From positions 1 to 64,000 of the forward strand of contig NW_023366895.1 in NCBI RefSeq assembly GCF_902167145.1: a stretch of 64,000 nt of DNA. The letters are read 5' to 3'. Shown piece after piece: positions 39,601-50,336 of this stretch. Under the pieces are notes generated by a model. It saw only the letters and a list, made by a program, of their open reading frames with translations. It did no database searches and had not been told where the DNA came from. The stretch's first letter is position 1; every line of letters begins with the position of its first letter. Both the position numbers and the translations under genes were made by a program. Source of the stretch: Zea mays (lineage: Eukaryota; Streptophyta; Magnoliopsida; Poales; Poaceae).

Positions 39601-42600
39601 GGTGAGGTGTATGAGCCTCTGGTCGATGATGAATGGCCACACAACCCCCATTTTTGTCGAAAATAGCCATGAATGACCATTTACAATAATACCGAAGGCT
39701 AACACCTACGGATTTTTGACCAAGAAATGGTCTCCACCAGAAATCCAAGAATGTGATCTATGGCAAGGAAACATATGTGGGGTGAGGTGTATGAGCCTCT
39801 GGTCGATGATCAATGGCCACACAACCCCCATTTTTGTCGAAAATAGCCATGAACGACCATTTTCAATAATACCGAAGGCCAACACGTACGAGTTTTTGAC
39901 CAAGAAATGGTCTCTACCAAAAATCCAAGAATGTGATCTATGGCAAGGAAACATATGTGTAGTGAGGTGTACGAGCCTCTGGTCGATGATCAAGGGCCAC
40001 ACAACCCCCATTTTTGTCGAAAATAGCCATGAATGACCATTTTCAATAATACCGAAGGCTAACACCTACGGATTTTTGACCGAGAAATGGTCTCCACCAG
40101 AAATCCAAGAATGTGATCTATGGCAAGGAAACATATGTGGGGTGAGGTGTACGAGCCTCTGGTCGATGATCAATGGCCACAGAACCCCCATTTTGCCGAA
40201 AATAGCCATGAACGACCATTTTCAATAATACCGAAGGCTAACACGTACGAGTTTTTGACCAAGAAATGGTCTCCACCAAAAATCCAAGAATGTGATCTAT
40301 GGCAAGGAAACATATGTGTAGTGAGGTGTACGAGCCTTTGGTTGATGATCAATGGCCACACAACCCCCATTTTTGTCAAAAATAGCCATGAATGACCATT
40401 TTCAATAATACCGAAGGCTAACACCTACGGATTTTTGACCAAGAAATGGTCTCCACCAGAAATCCAAGAATGTGATCTATGGCAAGGAAACATATGTGGG
40501 GTGGGGTGTACGAGCCTCTGGTCGATGATCAATGGCCACACAACCCCCATTTTGCCGAAAATAGCCATGAACGACCATTTTCAATAATACCGAAGGCTAA
40601 CACGTACGAGTTTTTAACCAAGAAATGGTCTCCACCAGAAATCCAAGAATGTGATCTATGGCAAGGAAACATATGTGGGGTGAGGTTTATGAGCCTCTAG
40701 TCGATGATAAATGGCCACGCAACCCCCATTTTTTATGAAAATAGCCATGAGCGACCTTGAAAATAGCCATGAGCGACCATTTTCAATAATACAAGAGGCT
40801 AACACATACGGATTTTAGACCAAGAAATGGTCTCCACCAGAAATCCAAGAATGTGATCAATGGCAAGGAAACATATGTGGGGTGAGGTGTATGAGCGTCT
40901 GGTCGATGATCAATGGCCACACAACCCCCATTTTTGTCGAAAATAGCCATGAACGACCATTTTCAATAATACCGAAGGCTAACACCTACGGATTTTTGAC
41001 CAAGAAATGGTCTCCACCAGAAATCCAAGAATGTGATCTATGGCAAGGAAACATATGTGGGGTGAGGTGTATGAGCCTCTGGTCGACGATCAATGGCCAC
41101 ACAACCCTAATTTTTGTCGAAAATAGCCATGAACGACCATTTTCAATGACACTGAAGGCTAACACCTACGGATTTTTGACCAAGAAATGGTCTCCACCAG
41201 AAATCCAAGAATGTGATCTACGACAAGGAAACATATGTGGGGTGAGGTGTATGAGCCTCTGGTCGACGATCAATGGCCACACAACCCCCATTTTGCCGAA
41301 AATAGCCATGAATGATCATTTTCAATAATATCGAAGGCTAACACCTACGGATTTTTGACCAAGAAATGGTCTCCACCAGAAATCCAAGAATGTGATCTAC
41401 GACAAGGAAACATATGTGGGGTGAGGTGTATGAGCCTCTGGTCGACGATCAATGGCCACACAACCCCCATTTTGCCGAAAATAGCCATGAATGACCATTT
41501 TCAATAATACCGAAGGCTAACACGTACGAGTTTTTAACCAAGAAATGGTTTCCACCAGAAATCCAAGAATGTAATCTATGGCAAGGAAACATATGTGGGG
41601 TGAGGTTTATGAGCCTCTAGTCGATGATAAATGGCCACACAACCCCCATTTTTTTATGAAAATAGCCATGAGCGACCTTGAAAATAGCCATGAGCGACCA
41701 TTTTCAATAATACTAGAGGCTAACACCTACGGATTTTAGACCAAGAAATGGTCTCCACCAGAAATCCAAGAATGTGATCTATGGCAAGGAAACATATGTG
41801 GGGTGAGGTGTATGAGCGTCTGGTCGATGATCAATGACCACACAACCCCCATTTTTGTCGAAAATAGCCATGAACGACCATTTTCAATAATACCGAAGGC
41901 TAACACGTACGAGGTTTTAACCAAGAAATGGTTTCCACCAGAAATCCAAGAATGTAATCTATGGCAAGGAAACATATGTGGGGTGAGGTGTATGAGCCTC
42001 TGGTCGATGATCAATGGCCACACAACCCCCATTTTTGTCGAAAATAGCCATGAGCGACCATTTTCAATAATACCGAAGGCTAACACCTACGGATTTTAGG
42101 CCAAGAAATGGTCTCCACCAGAAATCCAAGAATGTGATCTATGGCAAGGAAACATATGTGGGGTGAGGTGTATGAGCCTCTGGTCGATGATCAATGGCCA
42201 CACAACCCCCATTTTTGTCGAAAATAGCCATGAACGACCATTTTCAATAATACCGAAGGCTAACACGTACGAGTTTTTGACCAAGAAATGGTCTCCACCA
42301 AAAATCCAAGAATGTGCTCTATGGCAAGGAAACATATGTGGGGTGAGATTTATGAGCCTCTAGTCGATGATAAATGGCCACACAACACCCATTTTTTTAT
42401 GAAAATAGCCATGAGCGACCATTTTCAATAATACTAGAGGCTAAGACCTACTGATTTTTGACCAAGAAATGGTCTCCACCAGAAATCCAAGAATGTGATC
42501 TGTGGCAAGGAAACATATGTGGGGTGAGGTGTATGAGCCTCTGATCGATGATCAATGGCCACACAACCCCCATTTTGCCAAAAATAGCCATGAATGACCA

Positions 42601-42917
42601 TTTTCAATAATACCGAAGGCTAACACGTACGAGTTTTTAACCAAGAAATGGTTTCCACCAGAAATCCAAGAATGTGATCTATGGCAAGGAAACATATGTG
42701 GGGTGAGGTGTACGAGCCTCTGGTCGATGATCAATGGCCACACAACCCCCATTTTTTATGAAAATAGCCATGAGCGACCATTTTCAATAATACTAGAGGC
42801 TAAGACCTACGGATTTTAGACCAAGAAATGGTCTCCACCAGAAATCCAAGAATGTGATCTATGGCAAGGAAACATATGTGGGGTGAGGTGTATGAGCGTC
42901 TGGTCGATGATCAATGG
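36586..42917 (+). repeat. knob180 satellite array, block 5 (forward)
   Basis: About 35 forward-oriented monomers. It is rich in the subtype with CCCTAATTTTTGTCG coupled to CAATGACACTGAAGG (for example near 37465-37515, 37825-37875, 39105-39155 and 41105-41155). No gene is present. Confidence 0.96.
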
Positions 42918-42947
42918 TGTGGCCATTGATCATCGACCAGAGGCTCA
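42888..42947. other. inversion junction 5 (forward to reverse), breakpoint type A
   Basis: Forward satellite ends GATGATCAATGG at 42917 and reverse satellite starts TGTGGCCATTGATCATCG at 42918. The 30-bp arms on either side of the 5-base loop differ at one position (AGCGTC against GAGGCT). The breakpoint sequence is identical to the one at 20908/20909, and both have the uncommon GAGCGTCTGG variant just upstream. Confidence 0.93.
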
Positions 42948-44931
42948 TACACCTCACCCCACATATGTTTCCTTGCCATAGATCACATTCTTGGATTTCT
43001 GGTGGAGACCATTTCTTGGTCAAAAATCCGTAGGTGTTAGCCTTCGGTATTATTGTAAATGGTCATTCATGGCTATTTTCGACAATAATGGGGGTTGTGT
43101 GGCCATTGATCATCGACCAGATGCTCATACACCTCACCCCACATATGTTTCCTTGCCATAGATCACATTCTTGGATTTCTGGTGGAGACCATTTCTTGGT
43201 TAAAAACTCGTACGTGTTAGCCTTCGGTATTATTGAAAATGGTCGTTCATGGCTATTTTCGGCAAAATGGTGGTTGTGTGGCCATTGATCATCGACCAGA
43301 GGCTCGTACACCTCACCCCACATATGTTTTCTTGCCATAGATCACATTCTTGGATTTCTGGTGGAGACCATTTCTTGGTTAAAAACTCGTACGTGTTAGC
43401 CTTCGGTATTATTGAAAATGGTCGTTCATGGCTATTTTCGGCAAAATGGGGGTTGTGTGGCCATTCATCATCGACCAGAGGCTCATAAACCTCACCCCAC
43501 ATATGTTTCCTTGCCATAGATTACATTCTTGGATTTCTGGTGGAAACCATTTCTTGGTTAAAAACTCGTACGTGTTAGCCTTCGGTATTATTGAAAATGG
43601 TCATTCATGGCTATTTTCGGCAAAATGGGGGTTGTGTGGCCATTGATCATCGACCAGAGGCTCGTACACCTCACCCCACATATGTTTCCTTGCCATAGAT
43701 CACATTCTTGGATTTCTGGTGGAGACCATTTCTTGGTCAAAAATCCGTACGTGTTAGCCTTTGGTATTTTTGAAAATGGTCATTCATGGCTATTTTCGAC
43801 AAAAATGGGGGTTGTGTGGCCATTGATCATCGACTAGAGGCTCATACACCTCACCCCACATATGTTTCCTTGCCATAGATCACATTCTTGGATTTCTGGT
43901 GGAGACCATTTCTTGGTCAAAAATCCGTAGGTGTTAGCCTTCGGTATTATTGAAAATGGTCATTCATGGCTATTTTCGACAAAAATGGGGGTTGTGTGGC
44001 CATTGATCATCGACCAGATGCTCATACACCTCACCCCACATATGTTTCCTTGCCATAGATCACATTCTTGGATTTCTGGTGGAGACCATTTCTTGGTCTA
44101 AAATCCGTAGGTGTTAGCCTCTAGTATTATTGAAAATGGTCGCTCATGGCTATTCTCAAGGTCGCTCATGGCTATTTTCATAAAAAATGGGGGTTGTGTG
44201 GCCATTTATCATCGACTAGAGGCTCATAAACCTCACCCCACATATGTTTCCTTGCCATAGATTATATTCTTGGATTTCTGGTGGAGACCATTTCTTGGTT
44301 AAAAACTCGTACGTGTTAGCCTTCGGTATTATTGAAAATGGTCATTCATGGCTATTTTTGGCAAAATGGGGGTTGTGTGGCCATTGATCGTCGACCAGAG
44401 GCTCATACACCTCACCCCACATATGTTTCCTTGCCATAGATCACATTCTTGGATTTCTGGTGGAGACCATTTCTTGGTCAAAAATCCGTAGGTGTTAGCC
44501 TTCGGTATTATTGTAAATGGTCATTCATGGCTATTTTCGACAAAAATGGGGGTTGTGTGGCCATTGATCATCGACCAGAGGCTCATACACCTCACTACAC
44601 ATATGTTTCCTTGCCATAGATCACATTCTTGGATTTCTGGTGGAGACCATTTCTTGGTTAAAAACTCGTACGTGTTAGCCTTCGGTATTATTGAAAATGG
44701 TCATTCATGGCTATTTTTGGCAAAATGGGGGTTGTGTGGCCATTGATCGTCGACCAGAGGCTCATACACCTCACCCCACATATGTTTCCTTGTCGTAGAT
44801 CACATTCTTGGATTTCTGGTGGAGACCATTTCTTGGTCAAAAATCCATAGGTGTTAGCCTTTGATATTATTGAAAATGGTCGTTCATGGCTATTTTCGAC
44901 AAAAATGGGGGTTGTGTGGCCATTGATTATC
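42918..44931 (-). repeat. knob180 satellite array, block 6 left part (reverse)
   Basis: About 11 reverse-oriented monomers between inversion junction 5 and the retrotransposon. The last monomer is interrupted after CATTGATTATC by the element. It resumes at 54386, which shows the block was continuous before insertion. Confidence 0.96.
44927..44931. repeat. target-site duplication, left copy (TTATC)
   Basis: TTATC directly precedes the TG terminus of the left LTR. The identical TTATC follows the right LTR at 54386-54390. Five-bp duplications are standard for Ty1/copia integrase. Removing the element and one copy rebuilds a normal knob180 monomer with one C-to-T variant relative to the usual TCATC. 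Confidence 0.95.
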
Positions 44932-45495
44932 TGATAGTCGCCTAGAGGGGGGGTGAATAGGGCGAAACTGAAATTTACAAATATAAACACAACTACAAGC
45001 CGGGTTAGCGTTAGAAATAAAACGAGTTCGCGAGAGAGGGCGAAAAACAAATCGTAAGCAAATAATCAAGTGAGACACGCGGATTTGTTTTACCGAGGTT
45101 CGGTTCTTGCAAACCTACTCCCCGTTGAGGAGGCCACAAAGGCCGGGTCTCTTTCAACCCTTCCCTCTCTCAAACGATCCCTTGGATCGAGTGAGCTTTC
45201 TCTTCTTAATCACTTGGAACAAAAAGTTCCCACAAGGGCCACCACACAATTGGTGCCTCTTGCCTCGATTACAAGTGAGTGCTTGATCACAATGAAAGAG
45301 TCAAGAAGAAAGAAAGCAATCCAAGCGCAAGAGCTCGAAAGAACACAAGCAAATCACTCTCTCTAGTCACTATGGCGTTGTGTGGAGTTTGGAGAGGATT
45401 TGATCTATTTGGTGTGTCTAGAATTGAATGCTAGAGCTCTTGTAGTAGTTGGGAAGTGGAAAACTTGGATGCAATGAATGGTGGGGTGGTTGGGG

Positions 45496-45503
45496 TATTT
45501 ATA
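45496..45503 (-). promoter_or_regulatory. putative TATA box of the 3' LTR
   Basis: The minus strand reads TATAAATA within CTATAAATACC. The position is about 760 bp from the LTR's own 5' end, a reasonable U3/R location. The same motif is conserved in the other LTR. If active, it would drive transcription leftward toward the satellite and inversion junction 5. Motif-based call only. Confidence 0.5.
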
Positions 45504-45551
45504 GCCTCAACCACCAAAAGTGGCCGTTGGGAGGCTGTCTGCTCGATGGCG

Positions 45552-46063
45552 CACCGGACAGTCCGGTGCACACCGGACAGTCCGGTGCCCCCTGCCACGT
45601 CATCACTGCCGTTGGATTCTGACCGTTGAAGCTTCTGACTTGTGGGCCCGCCTAGGTGTCCGGTGCACACCGGACAACTCCTGTTCATTGTCCGGTGCGC
45701 CAGTATGGGCGCGCCTGCCGTCTGCGCGCGCAGAGCGCGCATTAAATGCGTTTTGCAGGTGACCGTTGGCGCGGAAGTAGCCGTTACTCCATGGTTCACT
45801 GGACAGTCCGGTGCACACCGGACAGTCCGGTGAATTATAGCAGAGCGGCTGAATTAAAATCTCGAGGCTGGTGAGTTCCTGAGGCTGCGCTTCCATGGAG
45901 CACCGGACACTGTCCGGTGTACACCGGACAGTCCGGTGAATTATAGCGGAGTCGCCTCTGGAAATTCCCGAAGGTGGCGAGTTTGAGCTGGAGTCCTCTG
46001 GTGCACCGGACACTGTCCGGTGGTGCACCGGACACTGTCCGGTGTACAGCGGACAGTCCGGTG
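45552..46063. repeat. palindrome cluster in the 3' LTR (CACCGGACAGTCCGGTG)
   Basis: The 17-bp palindrome CACCGGACAGTCCGGTG and its 19-bp CACTG variant occur about nine times as pairs or triplets (from 45552, 45798, 45900 and 46004), plus degenerate copies near 45658-45695. Such CCGGAC/GTCCGG palindromes are a known feature of Sirevirus LTRs and lie in U3 upstream of the TATA box. Compared with the other LTR, this copy has one extra 19-bp unit at the start, one fewer in the middle, and one extra 22-bp unit at the end. Confidence 0.85.
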
Positions 46064-46263
46064 TTCCCAGACCAGAGGGCCTTCGGTTGCTTCTTTGCTT
46101 CATGGTTGAATTCAAAACTAGATCTTTTTATTGGCTGAGTGTGAACCTTTTACACCTGTATAACTTATGCACTAGAGCAAACAAGTTAGTCCATTTAATT
46201 TGTGTTGGGCAATTCAACCACCAAAATCATTTAGGAACTAGGTGTAGGCCTATTTCCCTTTCA

Positions 46264-46279
46264 ATCTCCCCCTTTTTGG
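46264..46279 (-). promoter_or_regulatory. polypurine tract next to the 3' LTR
   Basis: ATCTCCCCCTTTTTGG on the + strand reads as CCAAAAAGGGGGAGAT on the element strand, directly abutting the LTR. This is the expected primer site for plus-strand DNA synthesis. Confidence 0.85.
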
Positions 46280-47077
46280 TGATTGATGCCAACACAAACC
46301 AAAGCAAATATAGAAGTGCATAATTGAACTAGTTTGCATAATATAAGTGCAAAGGTTGCTTGGAATTGAGCCAATATAAATACTTACAAGATATGCATGG
46401 ATTGTTTCTTTGTTTTTAATATTTTGGACCACGCTTGCACCACATGTTTTGTTTTTGCAAAATCTTTTGTAAATCTATTTCAAAGTTCTTTTGCAAATAG
46501 TCAAAGGTAAATGAATAAGATTTTGCAAAGCATTCTCAAGATTTGAAATTTTCTCCCCCTGTCTCAAATGCTTTTCCTTTGACTAAACAAAACTCCCCCT
46601 AAAAGAGATTCCTCTTAGTGTTCAAGAGGGTTTTGAGATATGATTTTAAAATACTACTTTCTCCCCTTTTGAATACAATAAGATACCAAATTGATAATTG
46701 AAAATTATATTTGAAAATTAGGTGGTGGTGCGGTCCTTTTGCTTTGGGCTCAATCTTTCTCCCCCTTTGGCATGAATCGCCAAAAACGGAATCATTAGAG
46801 CCCTCCAAATAACGTTCTCCTCCTTTGGTCATAAGTAAAAGAGTGAAGATTATACCAAAGTAGGAGTCCTTTTGTTTTGCTCTCTCCCCAAGAGAGCGGC
46901 TCGGAGTGATGGCGAAGGATGAGTTACGGAGTGGAAGCCTTTGTCTTCGCCGAAAACTCCAATTCCCTTTCAATACACCTATGACTTGGTTTGAAATAGA
47001 CTTGAAAGCACATTAGTCATAGCATATTGAAGAGATATGATCAAAGGTATATTCATGAGCTATGTGAGGTGTGCAAG
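46280..47077 (-). other. 3' untranslated region with extra polypurine tracts
   Basis: About 0.8 kb between the pol stop and the terminal polypurine tract. No convincing protein is encoded. The region holds repeated purine-rich stretches on the element strand, seen on the + strand as TTCTCCCCCT (46551-46560), AACTCCCCCT (46591-46600), CTTTCTCCCCTTTT (46657-46670), CTTTCTCCCCCTTTGG (46755-46770), TTCTCCTCCTTTGG (46815-46828) and TCTCTCCCC (46881-46889). Multiple tracts of this kind are typical of Sireviruses. There is no room for the env-like gene found in some members. Confidence 0.75.
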
Positions 47078-50000
47078 TTAGCAAAAGAAGTTTCTAGAAT
47101 CAAGAATATTGAGCTCATGCCTAAGTTTGGTAAAAGTTTGTTCATCAAGTGGTTTGGTAAAGATATCGGCTAATTGATCTTTAGTATTAATGTATGCAAT
47201 CTCGATATCCCCCTTTTGTTGGTGATCCCTAAGAAAATGATATCGGACGGCTATGTGCTTAGTGCGGCTATGCTCGACGGGATTGTCGGCCATTTTGATT
47301 GCACTCTCATTATCACATAGCAAAGGGACTTTGGTTAATTTGTAACCGTAGTCCCGCAGGGTTTGCCTCATCCAAAGTAATTGTGCGCAACAGTGACCTG
47401 CGGCAATGTACTCGGCTTCGGCGGTAGAAAGAGCGACCGAATTTTGCTTCTTTGAAGCCCAAGACACCAAGGATCTTCCCAAGAACTGGCAAGTCCCCGA
47501 TGTGCTCTTCCTATTAATTTTACACCCCGCCCAATCGGCATCCGAATAACCAATCAAATCAAATGTGGATCCCCGAGGGTACCAAAGCCCAAACTTAGGA
47601 GTATAAGCCAAATATCTCAAGATTCGTTTTACGGCCATAAGGTGGGATTCCTTAGGGTCGGATTGGAATCTTGCACACATGCAAACGGAAAGCATAATGT
47701 CCGGTCGAGATGCACAAAGATAGAGTAATGAACCTATCATCGACCGGTATACCTTTTGATCCACGGACTTACCTCCCGTGTCGAGGTCGAGATGCCCATT
47801 AGTTCCCATAGGCGTCTTGATGGGTTTGGCATCCTTCATTCCAAACTTGGTTAGAATGTCTTGAGTATACTTTGTTTGGCTGATGAAGGTGCCCTCTGGG
47901 AGTTGTTTGACTTGGAATCCTAAGAAATACTTCAACTCCCCCATCATAGACATCTCGAATTTTTGTGTCATGATCCTACTAAATTCTTCACAAGTAGATT
48001 CGTTAGTAGACCCAAATATGATATCATCAACATAAATTTGGCATACAAACAAATCATTTGCAAGAGTTTTAGTGAACAAAGTAGGATCGGCCTTGCCGAC
48101 TTTGAAGCCATTTGCAATAAGGAAATCCCTAAGGCATTCATACCATGCTCTTGGGGCTTGCTTGAGCCCGTAAAGCGCCTTAGAGAGCTTATACACATGG
48201 TTAGGATACTCACTGTCTTCAAAGCCGGGAGGTTGCTCAACATAGACCTCTTCCTTGATTGGTCCATTGAGGAAGGCACTTTTCACGTCCATTTGATAAA
48301 GCTTAAAGCCATGGTAAGTAGCATAGGCCAATAATATACGAATTGACTCGAGCCTAGCTACGGGTGCATAGGTTTCACCGAAATCCAAACCTTCGACTTG
48401 GGAGTATCCCTTGGCCACAAGTCGTGCTTTGTTCCTTGTCACCACACCATGCTCATCTTGCTTGTTGCGGAAGACCCATTTGGTTCCTACAACATTTTGG
48501 TTAGGACGTGGAACTAAATGCCATACCTCATTTCTAGTGAAGTTGTTGAGCTCCTCTTGCATTGCCACCACCCAATCCGAATCTTGAAGTGCTTCCTCTA
48601 CCCTGTGTGGCTCAATAGAGGAAACAAACGAGTAATGTTCACAAAAATGTGCAACACGAGATCTAGTGGTTACCCCCTTATGAATGTCGCCGAGGATGGT
48701 GTCAACGGGGTGATCTCGTTGGATTGCTTGGTGGATTCTTGGGTGTGGCGGCCTTGGTTCTTGTTCATCCTCCTTTTCTTGATCATTTTCATCTCCCCCT
48801 TGATCATTGCCATCACCTTGAGGTGGCTCATCTTCTTGATCTTGCCTTTCATCAACTTGAGCCTCATCCTCATTTTGAGTTGGTGGAGATGCTTGCGTGG
48901 AGGAGGATGGTTGATCTTGTGCTTTTGGGGGCTCTTTGGATTCTTTAGGACACACATCCCCGATGGACATGTTCCTTAGCGCGATGCACGGAGCCTCTTC
49001 ATCACCTATCTCATCAAGATCAACTTGCTCTACTTGAGAGCCGTTAGTCTCATCAAACACAACGTCATATGAGACTTCAACTAGTCCAGTGGACTTGTTA
49101 AAGACTCTATATGCCCTTGTGTTTGAGTCATAACCAAGTAAAAAACCTTCTACAGTTTTAGGAGCAAATTTAGATTTTCTACCTCTCTTAACAAGAATAA
49201 AGCATTTGCTACCAAAAACTCTAAAATATGAAATGTTGGGCTTTTTACCAGTTAGGAGTTCATATGATGTCTTCTTGAGGATTCGGTGTAGATACAACCG
49301 GTTGATGGCGTAGCACGCGGTGTTGACCGCCTCGGCCCAAAACCGATCTGAAGTCTTATACTCATCAAGCATGGTTCTTGCCATGTCCAGTAGAGTTCGA
49401 TTCTTCCTCTCCACTACACCATTTTGTTGAGGTGTGTAGGGAGAAGAGAACTCATGCTTGATGCCCTCCTCCTCAAGGAAGCCTTCAATTTGAGAGTTCT
49501 TGAACTCCGTCCCGTTGTCGCTTCTTATTTTCTTGATCCTTAAGCCGAACTCATTTTGAGCCCGTCTTAAGAATCCCTTTAAGATCTCTTGGGTTTGAGA
49601 TTTTTCCTGTAAAAAGAATACCCAAGTGAAGCGAGAATAATCATCCACAATAACTAGACAGTGCTTACTCCCGCCGATGCTTATGTAAGCAATCGGGCCG
49701 AATAGATCCATGTGTAGGAGCTCCAGTGGCCTGTCCGTTGTCATGATGTTCTTGTGTGGATGATGGGTTCCAGCTTGCTTCCCTGCCTGGCATGCGCTAC
49801 AAATCCTGTCTTTCTCAAAATGAACATTTGTTAATCCTAAAATGTGTTCTCCCTTTAGAAGCTTATGAAGATTCTTCATCCCAACATGGGCTAGTCGGCG
49901 GTGCCAGAGCCAACCCATGTTAGTCTTAGCAATTAAGCAAGTGTCGAGTTCAGCTCTATCAAAATCTACTAAGTATAGCTGACCCTCTAACACTCCTTTA

Positions 50001-50323
50001 AATGCTATTGAATCATCACTTCTTCTAAAGACAGTGGCACCTATATCAGTGAATAGACAGTTGTAGCCCATTTGACATAATTGGGAAACAGAAAGCAAGT
50101 TGTAATCTAAGGAATCAACAAGAAAAACATTGGAAATGGAATGGTCAGGGGATATAGCAATTTTACCCAAACCTTTGACCAATCCTTGATTTCCATCCCC
50201 GAATGTGATCGCTCTTTGGGGATCTTGGTTTTTCTCATATGAGGAGAACATCTTTTTCTCCCCTGTCATGTGGTTTGTGCACTCGCTGTCGAGTATCCAA
50301 CTTGAGCCCCCGGATGCATAAAC
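47078..50323 (-). CDS. pol: retrotransposon pol polyprotein (protease remnant, integrase, RT, RNase H)
   Basis: The open frame runs from just after a TAG at 50326-50324 to the stop at 47078-47080, 1,081 codons, with the first Met at 50269. Residue numbers below count from that Met. The protease motif lies upstream of it and reads W-I-L-D-S-E (Asp codon 50290-50288), so the D-S/T-G triad is lost. The GAG-pre-integrase zinc finger is H123, H128, C157, C160. The integrase core is D188, D251, E287, with 35 residues between the last two. Reverse transcriptase shows [11 protein letters not shown] (D661) and YVDDI (D748, D749). RNase H shows YSDADWAG (D910), STAEAEY (E951), LCDNES (D986) and the HFLRD box. 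The order PR-INT-RT-RH is the copia order. An acidic Gln/Pro-rich linker lies at 430-510. Gag is upstream in another frame; pol is +1 relative to it, with gag's stop 10 bp before the pol frame opens. INT, RT and RH look intact, but the polyprotein could not self-process if the protease is dead. Confidence 0.93.
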   Translation of the reverse strand, partial: VYASGGSSWILDSECTNHMTGEKKMFSSYEKNQDPQRAITFGDGNQGLVKGLGKIAISPDHSISNVFLVDSLDYNLLSVSQLCQMGYNCLFTDIGATVFRRSDDSIAFKGVLEGQLYLVDFDRAELDTCLIAKTNMGWLWHRRLAHVGMKNLHKLLKGEHILGLTNVHFEKDRICSACQAGKQAGTHHPHKNIMTTDRPLELLHMDLFGPIAYISIGGSKHCLVIVDDYSRFTWVFFLQEKSQTQEILKGFLRRAQNEFGLRIKKIRSDNGTEFKNSQIEGFLEEEGIKHEFSSPYTPQQNGVVERKNRTLLDMARTMLDEYKTSDRFWAEAVNTACYAINRLYLHRILKKTSYELLTGKKPNISYFRVFGSKCFILVKRGRKSKFAPKTVEGFLLGYDSNTRAYRVFNKSTGLVEVSYDVVFDETNGSQVEQVDLDEIGDEEAPCIALRNMSIGDVCPKESKEPPKAQDQPSSSTQASPPTQNEDEAQVDERQDQEDEPPQGDGNDQGGDENDQEKEDEQEPRPPHPRIHQAIQRDHPVDTILGDIHKGVTTRSRVAHFCEHYSFVSSIEPHRVEEALQDSDWVVAMQEELNNFTRNEVWHLVPRPNQNVVGTKWVFRNKQDEHGVVTRNKARLVAKGYSQVEGLDFGETYAPVARLESIRILLAYATYHGFKLYQMDVKSAFLNGPIKEEVYVEQPPGFEDSEYPNHVYKLSKALYGLKQAPRAWYECLRDFLIANGFKVGKADPTLFTKTLANDLFVCQIYVDDIIFGSTNESTCEEFSRIMTQKFEMSMMGELKYFLGFQVKQLPEGTFISQTKYTQDILTKFGMKDAKPIKTPMGTNGHLDLDTGGKSVDQKVYRSMIGSLLYLCASRPDIMLSVCMCARFQSDPKESHLMAVKRILRYLAYTPKFGLWYPRGSTFDLIGYSDADWAGCKINRKSTSGTCQFLGRSLVSWASKKQNSVALSTAEAEYIAAGHCCAQLLWMRQTLRDYGYKLTKVPLLCDNESAIKMADNPVEHSRTKHIAVRYHFLRDHQQKGDIEIAYINTKDQLADIFTKPLDEQTFTKLRHELNILDSRNFFC

Positions 50324-50336
50324 CTACAAAACAAGT

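Larger units (their letters stand above)
44932..46263 (-). repeat. 3' LTR (left), 1,332 bp
   Basis: It starts TGATAGTCGCC and ends CCTATTTCCCTTTCA on the + strand, which gives TG...CA termini on the element strand. It matches 53076-54385 over its length, with about 16 substitutions by eye and three copy-number differences in the GC-rich palindrome cluster. In the element's orientation transcription would run leftward out of this LTR into the satellite. Small open frames inside it are not considered genes. Confidence 0.95.

Noticed and set aside
44688..45050. A 120-codon minus-strand frame spanning the satellite and LTR
   Set aside because: It crosses the insertion joint between knob180 and the LTR, so it is an accidental fusion.
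45070..46323. Small open frames in the left LTR (and the equivalents at 53214-54496)
   Set aside because: They fall in LTR sequence, several run through the GC-rich palindrome cluster on both strands, and they show no recognisable domain. They are chance frames.
46264..47077. An env-like third gene as in some Sireviruses
   Set aside because: The interval after pol is only ~0.8 kb, contains repeated polypurine tracts and has no long frame in the element direction.
47963..48979. Plus-strand open frames opposite pol
   Set aside because: They are antisense shadows of the RT and linker parts of pol, which has clear catalytic motifs on the minus strand.
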